Below are positions 25,071 to 35,678 of a DNA stretch of 64,000 nucleotides, one piece after another. A program made the position numbers and the translations under genes. The DNA lies in NCBI RefSeq assembly GCF_003217255.1, contig NZ_QJTE01000001.1, forward strand, positions 868,001 to 932,000, read 5' to 3'. Source of the DNA: Pseudoroseicyclus aestuarii. GTDB lineage: Bacteria; Pseudomonadota; Alphaproteobacteria; Rhodobacterales; Rhodobacteraceae. Each line of letters opens with the position of its first letter. The first letter of the stretch is position 1. A model generated the notes under the pieces. The model saw only the letters and a list, made by a program, of their open reading frames with translations, ran no database searches and was not told the origin of the DNA.

Positions 25071-26561
25071 ATGTCCGACAGACCCCGCCTGACGACATCC
25101 TCCGGCGCGCCCATCGCCAGCAACCAGAACTCCAAGACCGTGGGCCGCGACGGCCCGGTCCTGCTCGAGGACTACCAGCTGATCGAGAAGCTGGCCCACC
25201 AGAACCGCGAGCGCATCCCCGAGCGGATCGTGCACGCCAAGGGCTGGGGCGCCTACGGCACCCTGCGCGTGACCGAGGACGTCAGCAAGTACACCCGCGC
25301 CAAGGTCCTGCAGCCGGGCACCGAGACGCCGCTGCTCGCCCGCTTCTCGACCGTGGCCGGCGAACAGGGTGCGGCGGATGCCGAACGCGACGTTCGCGGC
25401 TTCTCGCTGAAGTTCTACACCGAGGAGGGCAACTGGGACCTCGTCGGCAACAACACCCCCGTCTTCTTCGTCGCCGATCCGCTGAAGTTCCCGGACTTCA
25501 TCCACACGCAGAAGCGTCACCCCAAGACCAACATGCGCTCGGCCACCGCGATGTGGGACTTCTGGTCGCTCTGCCCCGAAAGCCTGCACCAGGTCACCAT
25601 CCTGATGTCGGATCGCGGGTTGCCGCAGACGCCGATGCACATGAACGGCTACGGCTCCCACACCTTCAGCCTGTGGAACGACGCGGGCGAGCGCTACTGG
25701 GTGAAGTTCCACTTCAAGACCCGCCAGGGCCACAAGCACTTCACCAACGACGAGGCCGTCGAGGTCATCGGCAAGAGCCGCGAGACCTATCAGGAGGCGC
25801 TTTTCGGCACGATCGAGGCCGGCGGCACCCCCGCCTGGGATATGTTCATCCAGGTGATGCCCGAGATGGAGGCCAAGGACTTCCAGGCCAAGACCGGCTG
25901 GTCCGCCTTCGACCTGACCAAGGTCTGGCCGCATGACATGTACCCGCTGATCAAGGTCGGCGAGTTCGAGCTGAACCGCAATGCCGAGAACTACTTCTCG
26001 GAGATCGAGCAATCGGCCTTCAACCCGTCCAACGTCGTGCCGGGCATCGGCTTCTCGCCCGACAAGATGCTGCAGGGGCGCCTGTTCAGCTACCCGGACG
26101 CGCACCGCTACCGGATCGGCACGCATTACGACAGCCTGCCGGTGAACAAGCCCAAGTCCGAGGTGAACCACTACCACCGCGACGGCACCATGCCCTTCGG
26201 CCTGAAGACCAACCCCGACGCCTACTACGAGCCCAACAGCTTCGGCGGGCCGGTCGAGGATCCCAGCGTCGCCGAGCCGCCGCACCGCTACGAGGGCGAG
26301 GTCGACCGCTACGAGTATCGCTCCGAGGCCGATCACTTCAGCCAGCCGCGGGCGCTGTTCCAGATGTTCGACGAGGGCGAGAAGAGCCGCCTCTTCGGCA
26401 ATATCGCGACCGCGATGACCGGCGTGCCCGAGTTCATCGTCGAGCGTCAGCTGGCGCTCTTCGACCAGGTGGACCCGGCCTATGGCGCCGGCGTGCGTGA
26501 GGCGCTGACCCACGCCAAGACCGAGAATGCCGGCGTCGACACCAGCCACGCCGCCGAGTGA
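25071..26561 (+). CDS. katA: Catalase (monofunctional haem catalase)
   Basis: A 496-residue clade 3-sized catalase that breaks down hydrogen peroxide. The active-site His55 is in [13 protein letters not shown], the distal Asn in VGNNTPVFF, and the proximal haem ligand Tyr341 in [11 protein letters not shown]. The start at 25071 follows GGAG at a good distance. It has no signal peptide, so it is cytosolic. It should be induced by peroxide through the divergent OxyR. A strong terminator follows at 26584. Confidence 0.97.
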   Translation: MSDRPRLTTSSGAPIASNQNSKTVGRDGPVLLEDYQLIEKLAHQNRERIPERIVHAKGWGAYGTLRVTEDVSKYTRAKVLQPGTETPLLARFSTVAGEQGAADAERDVRGFSLKFYTEEGNWDLVGNNTPVFFVADPLKFPDFIHTQKRHPKTNMRSATAMWDFWSLCPESLHQVTILMSDRGLPQTPMHMNGYGSHTFSLWNDAGERYWVKFHFKTRQGHKHFTNDEAVEVIGKSRETYQEALFGTIEAGGTPAWDMFIQVMPEMEAKDFQAKTGWSAFDLTKVWPHDMYPLIKVGEFELNRNAENYFSEIEQSAFNPSNVVPGIGFSPDKMLQGRLFSYPDAHRYRIGTHYDSLPVNKPKSEVNHYHRDGTMPFGLKTNPDAYYEPNSFGGPVEDPSVAEPPHRYEGEVDRYEYRSEADHFSQPRALFQMFDEGEKSRLFGNIATAMTGVPEFIVERQLALFDQVDPAYGAGVREALTHAKTENAGVDTSHAAE

Positions 26562-26583
26562 TCCGGCCGGCATGACCAGATCA

Positions 26584-26611
26584 GGGGGCGTCCGTGCGGC
26601 GCCCCCTTTTT
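26584..26611 (+). terminator. Intrinsic terminator after katA
   Basis: A 7-base GC stem (GGGGGCG/CGCCCCC) with a 9-base loop is directly followed by five T residues, 22 bases after the katA stop. Confidence 0.88.
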
Positions 26612-26669
26612 CGTGCCCGGCCCCGGCCGCAATTGCCTGACGGGGCCGCTTCGCGCATAAGGCGCGGCC

Positions 26670-27323
26670 ATGGCCCCCGATCTCCTCATTCTCGACTGCG
26701 ACGGCGTCCTGATCGATTCAGAGGTGCTCTCGGCGCAGGTCCTGCTTGCGCTGCTGGCCGAGCGGGGGCTGACCCTCGATGCCGAGCATGTCCGCAGGCA
26801 TTTCCTTGGCCGCAGCTTCCCCACCGTCGCCGCCCATATCCGCGAGGCCTTCGGCCTCGACCTGCCCGACAGCTTCGAAGCCGACTATCGTGCCCGGCTG
26901 CTCGCGCGCTTCGATGCCGAGCTGCGCCCGATGCCGTATGTGCTCGAGGTGCTGCCCCGGCTGCGCGTGCCCTGGTGCGTCGCCACCTCCTCTTCGCCGC
27001 AGCGCACGGCGCGCGCGCTTCAGGTGGCCGGGCTCGACGCCCTGCACCCGCGCGTCTTCACCGCCTCTGAGGTGGCGCGGGGCAAGCCGGCGCCGGATCT
27101 CTTCGAGCATGCCGCCCGGGTCATGGGCGCGGCGCCCGCAGGCTGCCTCGTGGTCGAGGACAGCGCCCCGGGGCTGGCCGCCGCACGCGCCGCGGGCATG
27201 GCGGCGGTGCATTTCACCGGGGGCGCGCATCTGCAAGGCGCCCGGTTTGACACGCCGCCGGGGGTGCTGTCATTGGACGACTGGCGCGACTTACCTGCGC
27301 TGATCGAGGGGGAAACCGGGTGA
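26670..27323 (+). CDS. HAD-superfamily phosphatase (beta-phosphoglucomutase-like subfamily)
   Basis: A 217-residue soluble hydrolase. Motif I is LDCDGVLIDSE (nucleophile Asp and general acid Asp). Motif II is TSSS, the Lys is in GKPAPDLFEHA, and motif IV is VVEDSAPGLAAA. The helical cap after motif I fits sugar-phosphate phosphatases and phosphomutases of the HAD family. It is the first gene of the polyol cluster and overlaps the regulator gene by four bases (GTGA). Polyol operons of Rhodobacterales often carry such a gene; the substrate is probably a phosphorylated polyol or sugar, but this is inference. Confidence 0.87.
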   Translation: MAPDLLILDCDGVLIDSEVLSAQVLLALLAERGLTLDAEHVRRHFLGRSFPTVAAHIREAFGLDLPDSFEADYRARLLARFDAELRPMPYVLEVLPRLRVPWCVATSSSPQRTARALQVAGLDALHPRVFTASEVARGKPAPDLFEHAARVMGAAPAGCLVVEDSAPGLAAARAAGMAAVHFTGGAHLQGARFDTPPGVLSLDDWRDLPALIEGETG

Positions 27324-28282
27324 CCGTCGGACGTTTCACGCCAGAGACCACGCGGCTCGACGATGCGGCCCGCGCCGGCTGGCTGTACTACGTCGCCGGC
27401 AACACCCAGGACGAGATCGCGCGCAAGCTGGGCGTCTCGCGCCAGTCGGCGCAGCGGCTGGTCAGCCTCGCGGTCTCCGAGCGGCTGGTGAAGGTGCGGC
27501 TCGATCATCCGATCGGGCGCTGCATGGACTTGGCCGGTCAGCTGAGCGAGCGCTTCGGCCTGCAGCTGGCCGAGGTCGTCCCCTCCGATCCCGACGCGCC
27601 AGAGCTGCTGAGCGGCGTCGCCATCGCTGCCGCGGTCGAGATCGAGCGCCTGCTGAAATCGCCCGAGGAGAAGATCGTCGCCCTTGGCACCGGCCGCGCC
27701 CTGCGCGCCGTGGTCGAGCAGCTGCCGCAGATGGACTGCCCGCAGCACCGCATCGTCAGCCGGCTGGGCAACATGATGCTGGACGGATCGGCCACGCCCT
27801 ACAACGCGGTCATCCGCATGGCCGAACGGGTCGGCGCGCGGCACTACCCCTACCCGCTGCCGGTCGTCGCCCACGACCAGGACGAGCTGCGCGGCATGCT
27901 CGAGCAGGAGCCGGTGCGCAATACCATGGCGCTCTGCGCCCGCGCCGACCTCACGCTGGTCGGCATCGGGCAGATGGACGACAGCGCGCCGCTGCATGTC
28001 GACGGCTTCCTGACCCGGGCCGAGCTGGAGGCCGTGGCCGCCGCCGGCGCGGCGGGCGAGATCACCAGCTGGATCTTCGACGACCAGGGTCGAATCATCG
28101 ACTGCGACTTCAATCGCCGCGTCGCCAGCGCGCCGCTGGAGCAGGCGGGCGATCAGCTGGTCATCGGCGTCGCCGTCGGCCCCTCGAAACTGCCCAGCCT
28201 GCGCGCGGCGCTGCGCGGGCGGCTGATCAACGGCGTCGTCACCAACGAGGCGACCGCCGAAGGCCTGCTGCAGCAGCGCTGA
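27320..28282 (+). CDS. SorC/DeoR-type sugar-binding transcriptional regulator
   Basis: A 320-residue regulator. The N-terminal helix-turn-helix (YYVAGNTQDEIARKLGVSRQ, about residues 24-43) is of the SorC type. A sugar-phosphate isomerase-like effector domain follows (IVALGTGRALRAVVEQL, VGIGQMDDSAPL, GRIIDCDFN). The start is GTG at 27320, overlapping the phosphatase stop, with GGGGG upstream. Because it lies immediately before smoE, it very likely controls the polyol transport operon. TTGCC repeats just downstream of the putative smoE promoter are a good operator candidate. Confidence 0.92.
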   Translation: MTVGRFTPETTRLDDAARAGWLYYVAGNTQDEIARKLGVSRQSAQRLVSLAVSERLVKVRLDHPIGRCMDLAGQLSERFGLQLAEVVPSDPDAPELLSGVAIAAAVEIERLLKSPEEKIVALGTGRALRAVVEQLPQMDCPQHRIVSRLGNMMLDGSATPYNAVIRMAERVGARHYPYPLPVVAHDQDELRGMLEQEPVRNTMALCARADLTLVGIGQMDDSAPLHVDGFLTRAELEAVAAAGAAGEITSWIFDDQGRIIDCDFNRRVASAPLEQAGDQLVIGVAVGPSKLPSLRAALRGRLINGVVTNEATAEGLLQQR

Positions 28283-28377
28283 CGCCTTTCGGGTGCACAG
28301 GGCGCCCACCCCCCGATTCTCACACCGCCCAAGGGCCCGGCACAAGCCGGAGCCCCCTGCCTTTTGTATGATCGGCA

Positions 28378-28435
28378 TTGACAGCAGCGCATAGCTGGAT
28401 GAGTATTTGCCCAGTCGCTAGGCAATTGCCCTAGC
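28378..28435 (+). promoter_or_regulatory. Polyol operon promoter and operator
   Basis: TTGACA (28378-28383) is followed 17 bases later by GAGTAT (28401-28406), a plausible sigma-70 promoter with a poor -10. Just downstream lies TTGCC-N9-GGCAATTGCC (28407-28430), a tandem of inverted TTGCC elements with a perfect 10-base palindrome inside a longer GCTAGG...CCCTAGC frame. A regulator bound there would block initiation at this promoter. Confidence 0.6.
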
Positions 28436-28455
28436 TTGTCTAAGGGAGGACACCG

Positions 28456-29775
<1,320 letters not shown>

Positions 29776-29788
29776 CCCAAGCCGCAGC

Positions 29789-29814
29789 GGCGGGGCCGGA
29801 TCTCCGGCCCCGCC
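29789..29814 (+). other. Intercistronic hairpin after smoE
   Basis: A perfect 11-base stem (GGCGGGGCCGG / CCGGCCCCGCC) with a four-base loop lies 13 bases after the smoE stop, with no U tract. It should stabilise the smoE message and reduce permease expression relative to the binding protein. Confidence 0.75.
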
Positions 29815-29906
29815 ACCCCCAACGCCCCCACCCGACAGCGACCGGCCCAGCCCGCCTGCCCGCCATGCGGAGCCGCGCCAGTCCCCCCGTGTGACCGAGG
29901 ACCAGA

Positions 29907-30779
29907 ATGGCCACCCAGCATTCCCGATCCGCCGCGCGCGTCATGATCTCTCCGGCCGTGCTGCTGCTGCTGGCCTGGATGCTGATCCCGCTCGGCATGA
30001 CGCTCTATTTCTCGTTCCAGCGCTACAACCTGCTGATGCCCGGTGCGCATCCCTGGGTCGGGCTGATGAACTACAAGCTGTTCATCCAGAACCCCGCCTT
30101 CTGGACCGCGCTGATCAATACCCTGCTGCTGGTCGGCGGCGTGCTGATCGCGACCGTGGTGCTGGGGGTCCTGCTGGCGATCCTTCTCGATCAGCCGATG
30201 TGGGGACAGGGCATCGTGCGCATCCTCGTGATTGCGCCCTTCTTCGTGATGCCCACCGTCTCCGCGCTGGTCTGGAAGAACCTCTTCATGAACCCGGTCA
30301 ACGGGCTATTCGCCTGGCTCCTGCCAAAGCTCGGCATGGCGCCCTATGACTTCCTGACGCAGGCGCCCCTCGCCTCGATCACCTTCATCGTCTCCTGGCA
30401 GTGGCTGCCCTTCGCCACGCTGATCCTGCTGACCGCCATCCAGTCGCTCGATAGCGAGCAGATGGAAGCGGCCGAGATGGACGGCGCCAGCGCCCTGTCG
30501 CGCTTCTGGTACATCACCCTGCCGCACCTGAGCCGGGCGATCACCGTCGTGGTGCTGATCCAGACGATCTTCCTGCTCTCGGTCTTCGCCGAGATCCTCG
30601 TGACCACGAACGGCGGTCCGGGCAATGCCTCGACCAACCTGACCTACCTCGTCTACGCCCGCTCCTTGCTGAACTTCGACGTCGGCGGCGGCTCTGCCGG
30701 GGGCGTGATCGCCATCATCCTCGCCAATATCGTCGCCATCTTCCTGATGCGCGCGATCGGCAAGAACCTGGACGCATAA
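29907..30779 (+). CDS. smoF: Polyol ABC transporter permease
   Basis: A 290-residue inner-membrane protein of the MalF-like BPD_transp_1 family, with six hydrophobic segments. The cytoplasmic EAA loop is EAAEMDGASALSRFWYITLP (about residues 190-210), which docks on the ATPase. GAG G is present nine bases before the ATG. The gene ends two bases before smoG, showing tight coupling. It forms the translocation path with SmoG for polyols delivered by SmoE. Confidence 0.93.
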   Translation: MATQHSRSAARVMISPAVLLLLAWMLIPLGMTLYFSFQRYNLLMPGAHPWVGLMNYKLFIQNPAFWTALINTLLLVGGVLIATVVLGVLLAILLDQPMWGQGIVRILVIAPFFVMPTVSALVWKNLFMNPVNGLFAWLLPKLGMAPYDFLTQAPLASITFIVSWQWLPFATLILLTAIQSLDSEQMEAAEMDGASALSRFWYITLPHLSRAITVVVLIQTIFLLSVFAEILVTTNGGPGNASTNLTYLVYARSLLNFDVGGGSAGGVIAIILANIVAIFLMRAIGKNLDA

Positions 30780-30781
30780 CC

Positions 30782-31612
30782 ATGGCCAGAGCCGTCACAC
30801 CGCAGCGCAAGGCGATCAACACCATCGCCGCCTGGATCATCGGTCTGCTGATCTTCTTCCCGATCCTGTGGACCATCCTCACCAGCTTCAAGACGGAGGC
30901 GGCAGCCGTCGCCTTCCCGCCGCAGTTCCTGAACTTCGACTGGACCTTCGAGAACTACACCACGGTGCAGGAGCGCTCGAGCTACTTCCGGCACTTCTGG
31001 AACTCGGTCGTGATCTCGCTGGGCTCCACCGTCATCGGGCTGATCATCGCCGTCCCCGCGGCCTGGGCCATGGCCTTCGTGCCGGGCAAGCAGACCAAGA
31101 ACGTCCTGATGTGGATGCTCTCGACCAAGATGCTGCCGCCCGTCGGCGTGCTGATCCCGATCTACCTGCTGTTCCGGCAGTTCGGCCTGCTCGACACGCG
31201 CACCGGTCTGGTGATCGTGCTGACGCTGATGAACCTGCCGATCATCGTCTGGATGCTCTATACCTACTTCCGCGAGATCCCGGTCGATATCCTCGAGGCG
31301 GCGCGGATGGACGGGGCCTCCCTGCGCAAGGAGATCATCTACATCCTCACGCCGATGGCGGTGCCGGGCATCGCCTCGACCCTGCTGCTGAACGTCATCC
31401 TCTCCTGGAACGAGGCTTTCTGGACGCTGAACCTGACGGCCGCGAAGGCGGCGCCGCTCACGGCCTTCATCGCCAGCTACTCCTCCCCCGAGGGGCTGTT
31501 TTACGCAAAACTCTCTGCCGCCTCGACCATGGCGATCGCGCCCATCCTGATCCTCGGCTGGTTCAGCCAGAAGCAGCTGGTGCGCGGTCTGACCTTCGGC
31601 GCGGTGAAATAA
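30782..31612 (+). CDS. smoG: Polyol ABC transporter permease
   Basis: A 276-residue MalG-like permease with six hydrophobic segments. The EAA loop is [20 protein letters not shown] (about residues 178-197). The C-terminus [15 protein letters not shown] is the usual MalG-type ending. It starts two bases after the smoF stop and has no strong ribosome site of its own, so translation is probably coupled to smoF. It pairs with SmoF. Confidence 0.93.
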   Translation: MARAVTPQRKAINTIAAWIIGLLIFFPILWTILTSFKTEAAAVAFPPQFLNFDWTFENYTTVQERSSYFRHFWNSVVISLGSTVIGLIIAVPAAWAMAFVPGKQTKNVLMWMLSTKMLPPVGVLIPIYLLFRQFGLLDTRTGLVIVLTLMNLPIIVWMLYTYFREIPVDILEAARMDGASLRKEIIYILTPMAVPGIASTLLLNVILSWNEAFWTLNLTAAKAAPLTAFIASYSSPEGLFYAKLSAASTMAIAPILILGWFSQKQLVRGLTFGAVK

Positions 31613-31622
31613 GGACGGATCG

Positions 31623-32627
31623 ATGGGACGCATCACACTCGACAAGGTCACCAAACGCTTCGGCGATGCCGAGGTCATCCCGCCGCTGGACCTGACCATC
31701 GAAGACGGCGAGTTCGTCGTCTTCGTCGGCCCCTCGGGCTGCGGCAAGTCCACGCTGCTGCGGCTGATCGCCGGGCTTGAGGATGTCTCGGGCGGGGAAA
31801 TCCGCATCGACGGCACCGCCGCGACCGAGCTGCCGCCCGCCAAGCGCGGCCTCGCCATGGTCTTCCAGTCCTACGCGCTTTACCCGCACATGTCGGTGCG
31901 CAAGAACATCGCCTTCCCGATGAAGATGGCCGGCATGCCGAAGGAAGAGCAGGAGCGACGGATCGACAATGCCGCGAAGGTTCTGAACCTGACCGACTAC
32001 CTCGACCGCCGGCCCGGCCAGCTGTCGGGCGGGCAGCGCCAGCGCGTCGCCATCGGCCGCGCCATCGTGCGCGAGCCGGCCGCCTTCCTCTTCGACGAGC
32101 CGCTGTCGAACCTCGACGCCGCGCTGCGCGTCGGCATGCGCCTCGAGATCTCGGAGCTGCACAACCGGCTCGAGACGACGATGATCTACGTCACCCACGA
32201 CCAGGTCGAAGCCATGACCATGGCCGACAAGATCGTCGTGCTGCGCGCCGGCAAGATCGAGCAGGTCGGCACGCCGCTCGAGCTTTACCGCACCCCGCGC
32301 AACAAGTTCGTCGCCGGCTTCATCGGCAGCCCGACGATGAACCTGATCGAGGGGCCCGAGGCGCAGGCGATGGACGCGCATACCATCGGCATCCGCCCCG
32401 AGCATCTCGACGTCTCCTCCACCGACGGGCGCTGGCGCGGCACCGTCGGCGTGGCCGAGCACCTTGGTTCGGACACCTTCTTCCACGTCCACGACACCGG
32501 GCTGGCCGAGATGATCACCGTCCGCGCCGATGGCGAGGTCCAGCTGCGTCACGGCGACACCGTCTACCTGACGCCGCAGGACGGCAAGCTGCACCGCTTT
32601 GACGAGCAGGGCCTGCGCATCGCCTGA
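31623..32627 (+). CDS. smoK: Polyol ABC transporter ATP-binding protein
   Basis: A 334-residue MalK-type ATPase. The Walker A motif is GPSGCGKST, the Q-loop is [10 protein letters not shown], and the signature is LSGGQRQR. Walker B is [11 protein letters not shown] and the switch His is in [12 protein letters not shown]-terminal OB-fold regulatory domain of about 100 residues follows, with [14 protein letters not shown] precedes the ATG. It energises the SmoFG permease. An imperfect hairpin at 32637-32662 separates it from the dehydrogenase gene. The gene for sorbitol dehydrogenase SmoS, which follows smoK in Rhodobacter sphaeroides, is not present here. Confidence 0.95.
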   Translation: MGRITLDKVTKRFGDAEVIPPLDLTIEDGEFVVFVGPSGCGKSTLLRLIAGLEDVSGGEIRIDGTAATELPPAKRGLAMVFQSYALYPHMSVRKNIAFPMKMAGMPKEEQERRIDNAAKVLNLTDYLDRRPGQLSGGQRQRVAIGRAIVREPAAFLFDEPLSNLDAALRVGMRLEISELHNRLETTMIYVTHDQVEAMTMADKIVVLRAGKIEQVGTPLELYRTPRNKFVAGFIGSPTMNLIEGPEAQAMDAHTIGIRPEHLDVSSTDGRWRGTVGVAEHLGSDTFFHVHDTGLAEMITVRADGEVQLRHGDTVYLTPQDGKLHRFDEQGLRIA

Positions 32628-32636
32628 TCCCTTCCC

Positions 32637-32662
32637 GCCGGGGCGATCTATCCCGCTCCGGC
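32637..32662 (+). other. Intercistronic hairpin between smoK and the mannitol dehydrogenase gene
   Basis: GCCGGGGCG pairs with CGCTCCGGC through nine base pairs including one G-T wobble, with an eight-base loop, in the 60-base gap. There is no U tract. Confidence 0.45.
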
Positions 32663-32687
32663 GACACTCATGAGAAAAGAGGCCGCC

Positions 32688-34160
32688 ATGGCTACACCGC
32701 TCAACCAGACCGCGCTGGAGTCCCTGCCGCGCGACGTGACCACCCCTGCCTACGACCGCGACGCGCTGAGCGCGGGCATCGTCCATGTCGGCGTCGGCAA
32801 CTTCCACCGTGCGCATATGGCGGTCTACCTCGACCGCCTCTTCGGCCAGGGCGAAAGCCACGACTGGGCCATTCTCGGCGCCGGCGTGCGGCAGGGCGAC
32901 GCGAAGATGCGCGAGGCGCTCAAGGCGCAGGACTGGCTGACCACGGTGGTGGAGCTTGACCCCGCCGGCCTTTCGGCCCGCGTCACCGGCAGCATGATCG
33001 ATTTCGCCGAAGTCGACCCGGCGCAAACGATCGCGCGCATGACCGATCCCGCGATCCGCATCGTCTCTCTCACCGTGACCGAGGGCGGCTATTTCGTGGA
33101 TGCCGTCACCGACGGCTTCAACGCCGAGCACCCCGAGATCAAGGCCGATGCCGCCAGCCTGCGCGCGCCCAAGACCGTCTTCGGCATCATCCTCGAGGCG
33201 CTGCGCCAGCGGCGCGAGGCGGGCACGCCGCCCTTTACGGTGATGACCTGCGACAACCTTCCGCACAACGGCAAGGTCTGCCGCCGCACCACGGTCGAGC
33301 TGGCGCGCCTGTCGGACCCGGATTTCGCCGATTGGGTCGACGGCAATGTCGCCTTCCCGAACTCCATGGTCGATTGCATCACGCCCGCCACCTCCGACCG
33401 CGAGCGGCAGATGGTGGCAGAGCGCTTCGGCATCACCGATGCCGTCCCCGTCGCCTGCGAGCCCTTCCGCCAGTGGGTGCTCGAGGACGACTTCCCGCAG
33501 GGCCGTCCGGCGCTGGAGAAGGTCGGCGTCGAATTCGTCGAGGATGTCGCCCCCTTCGAGCTGATGAAGCTGCGCATCCTGAACGGCGGCCATGCTGCCA
33601 TCGCCTACCCCTCTGCGCTGATGGGTCATCACTACGTGCATGACGCCATGGCCGATCCGCGCGTGGCCAGCTGGCTTGAGGCGCTGGAGCTGCGCGAGAT
33701 CATGCCCACCCTCGCCCCGATTCCCGGCACCGACTACGAGGAGTATCGCCAGACCGTGGCGACCCGCTTCGCCAACCCCGAGGTCGGCGATACCATCCCG
33801 CGGCTCTGCCTCGACGGGTCGAACCGGCAACCCAAGTTCATCCTGCCGACGATCCGCGACGCGCTGGCGCAGGACCGTCCGATCGAGGGCCTCGCCCTCG
33901 AGGTCGCGCTCTGGTGCCGCTACTGCGCGGGCACGGACGAGGCTGGCAACGCCATCCCGCCGAACGACGACAACCATGCCGAGCTCAAGGATCTGGCCCT
34001 GAAGGCCAAGGAGGATCCCGCCGCTTTCCTGTCCAATCGGATGGTTTTCGGCGCATTGGGTCAGGAGCTGCAATTCCTCCGCGCCTTCTCTGACCAATTG
34101 CACATGTTGTGGAACGACGGTGTCGCGGCTACTCTGGATAGGTATCTCGCGCAGGGCTAA
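32688..34160 (+). CDS. mtlK: Mannitol 2-dehydrogenase family polyol dehydrogenase
   Basis: A 490-residue long-chain polyol dehydrogenase that uses NAD to oxidise D-mannitol to fructose and often also D-arabitol to xylulose and D-sorbitol. The NAD-binding opening is GIVHVGVGNFHRAHMAVYLD. The catalytic Lys-Asn-His set lies in MKLRILNGGHAAIAYP. The ATG at 32688 follows AAAGAGG; the ATG at 32670 is less likely. It is the last gene of the smo operon, so its substrate is what SmoEFGK imports. A strong hairpin at 34178 follows. Confidence 0.93.
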   Translation: MATPLNQTALESLPRDVTTPAYDRDALSAGIVHVGVGNFHRAHMAVYLDRLFGQGESHDWAILGAGVRQGDAKMREALKAQDWLTTVVELDPAGLSARVTGSMIDFAEVDPAQTIARMTDPAIRIVSLTVTEGGYFVDAVTDGFNAEHPEIKADAASLRAPKTVFGIILEALRQRREAGTPPFTVMTCDNLPHNGKVCRRTTVELARLSDPDFADWVDGNVAFPNSMVDCITPATSDRERQMVAERFGITDAVPVACEPFRQWVLEDDFPQGRPALEKVGVEFVEDVAPFELMKLRILNGGHAAIAYPSALMGHHYVHDAMADPRVASWLEALELREIMPTLAPIPGTDYEEYRQTVATRFANPEVGDTIPRLCLDGSNRQPKFILPTIRDALAQDRPIEGLALEVALWCRYCAGTDEAGNAIPPNDDNHAELKDLALKAKEDPAAFLSNRMVFGALGQELQFLRAFSDQLHMLWNDGVAATLDRYLAQG

Positions 34161-34177
34161 GCTCGCCGGATCACCCC

Positions 34178-34209
34178 AGGGCGCGGGCCGCGAGAGCGGG
34201 CCGCGCCCT
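34178..34209 (+). terminator. Hairpin after the polyol operon
   Basis: A nine-base stem (AGGGCGCGG / CCGCGCCCT) continues through a G-G mismatch into CCGC-gaga-GCGG, giving about 13 paired bases, 17 bases after the mtlK stop. The U tract is missing, so it may need a factor or serve to stabilise the 3' end. Confidence 0.6.
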
Positions 34210-34327
34210 CATGCTGTCCGGGGGGCTGCACCTGCCGGAACAACCGCGTGAGGGTCCCCGCCTGCCCCCTTTTTCCCGCGCCCCGGGCCGGGTACCACGG
34301 GCCTTGGGGCGCAGACGAGGACCAGAC

Positions 34328-34879
34328 ATGAACAGACGACAGATCCTTCTCTCCGCCCTCGGCCTGCCGCTGCTGGCCCGGACCGCCGCCGCGCAGGATG
34401 CCGCCGGACTGGCGCCTGCCCTGATGCCGCAAGAGGTCACGGTCGATCCCGCCGTGCTGCCGGGGCAGATTTTCGTCATTCCGGACGACTTCCACCTCTA
34501 CCACATCCTCACCCCCGGCCGGGCGATGCGCTACGGCGTTGCCGTCGGCGCCGAGGGGCGCGACTTCAAGGGTGAGGCGATCATCGAGCGCAAGGAGGAG
34601 TGGCCAAGCTGGCGCCCCACCGACGAGATGATTGCGCGCGACCCCGAGCGTTACGAGCAATATGCGGATGGCATGCCCGGCGGGCCCGACAATCCGCTGG
34701 GGGCGCGGGCGCTCTATCTCTACGAGGACGGCGTCGACACCTACTACCGCATCCACGGGACGAACGATCCCTCCAGCATCGGACGCTCGGTCTCGAATGG
34801 CTGCATCCGCATGCGCAACGAGGATGCGATCGAGCTTTTCGACAGGGTCATGCTGGGCACCCCCGTCACCGTCTTCTAG
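34328..34879 (+). CDS. L,D-transpeptidase (YkuD family), exported
   Basis: A 183-residue periplasmic enzyme that cross-links peptidoglycan or attaches proteins to it. The N-terminus is a Tat-like or Sec signal (MNRRQILLSALGLPLLA, cleavage near residue 22). The YkuD catalytic block is complete: RIHGTND (His143) and GRSVSNGCIRM (Cys159). There are no extra binding domains, so it is a minimal YkuD protein. The ATG at 34328 follows GAGGACCAGAC. It converges on the globin gene with 6 bases between the two stops and is probably transcribed alone. Confidence 0.92.
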   Translation: MNRRQILLSALGLPLLARTAAAQDAAGLAPALMPQEVTVDPAVLPGQIFVIPDDFHLYHILTPGRAMRYGVAVGAEGRDFKGEAIIERKEEWPSWRPTDEMIARDPERYEQYADGMPGGPDNPLGARALYLYEDGVDTYYRIHGTNDPSSIGRSVSNGCIRMRNEDAIELFDRVMLGTPVTVF

Positions 34880-34885
34880 ACCGGC

Positions 34886-35296
34886 CTAGCGCGGATAGGC
34901 CGCCCGCACCATCGCCCCGGCGATGACCGTATAGGCGCGCCGCCATGACGCGCGCGTGGTGACGCAGAAGGCGGGGCCAAGCTGCCCCTCGAACATGTCG
35001 AGAAGCGCCTCGCCGACGAGATCGTAATGCTCGGCCTTCACGCCGTAGGCCACATGCTGGACGGCCAGCCGTTCGGCCACGGGAAGGATGCCGCGCAGGT
35101 CGTGCAGCCCGTCCACCACCGGTGCGAGCGTGCCGATCAGCTTGTCGGCCTGGCTGACCATATCGCCCCGGAACATCGACTGCAGCGAGGGGTCGCGCGC
35201 AAAGAGGATCTCGTAGAACCGCACACCCGCCTCTTCGCGCTGCGGAAGGATCCGGGCGAAGGACGTCTGCACCAGCTCGATCTCGCGCGGGGTCAT
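34886..35296 (-). CDS. Single-domain globin
   Basis: A 136-residue haem protein of the bacterial haemoglobin type. The proximal His81 is in LAVQHVAYGVK, and Tyr91 follows in AEHYDLVGEALL. The CD-loop Phe42 is in QSMFRGDM. It lacks the FAD/NAD reductase domain of Hmp flavohaemoglobins. Single-domain globins bind oxygen or nitric oxide and are often encoded near respiratory oxidases. The ATG at 35296 follows AGGAGAG. It lies downstream of cyoABCD on the same strand with 52 bases between it and cyoD, so it could be the last gene of that transcript. Confidence 0.9.
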   Translation of the reverse strand: MTPREIELVQTSFARILPQREEAGVRFYEILFARDPSLQSMFRGDMVSQADKLIGTLAPVVDGLHDLRGILPVAERLAVQHVAYGVKAEHYDLVGEALLDMFEGQLGPAFCVTTRASWRRAYTVIAGAMVRAAYPR

Positions 35297-35348
35297 CGAC
35301 TCTCCTGCTGCTCGGTCCCCGCCAGCATGGAGAGTCATGATTAACAAA

Positions 35349-35678
35349 TCACATCATGCGGTCGTGCAGGTCGAAAAGGATCCAGATCGACCCGCCCACC
35401 ATCAGCGTCACGATCAGCACGGTAAACAGGACCAGCTGCAGATCGTGCCGGTGCGAGCGGCGCAGGTCCAGGTGCAGGAACCAGCGGAAATGCACCGCGA
35501 TCTGCAGCACCCCCAGCAGCGCGATCCCCGCAAGCGCGGCCAGCCCGGTCAGCAGGCCCGTCGCGGGGATGGCGAAGGCCGCGCAGGTCAGTATCAGCGC
35601 CTGCACGGCGCCGATGGTCAGCGCGCGCCGCTCTCGCCGAAGCTCCTCGTGCTCTTCCTCGTTGCGGGGGCCGGTCAT
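35349..35678 (-). CDS. cyoD: Cytochrome o ubiquinol oxidase subunit IV
   Basis: A 109-residue inner-membrane subunit with three hydrophobic segments after a charged N-terminus (NEEEHEELRRERR). The VHFRWFLHLDLRRSHRHDLQ loop is typical of CyoD. The subunit supports assembly of the CuB site. The ATG at 35678 overlaps the cyoC stop (ATGA). It ends the cyo set; the haem O synthase gene cyoE is absent here and must be elsewhere. Confidence 0.93.
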   Translation of the reverse strand: MTGPRNEEEHEELRRERRALTIGAVQALILTCAAFAIPATGLLTGLAALAGIALLGVLQIAVHFRWFLHLDLRRSHRHDLQLVLFTVLIVTLMVGGSIWILFDLHDRMM

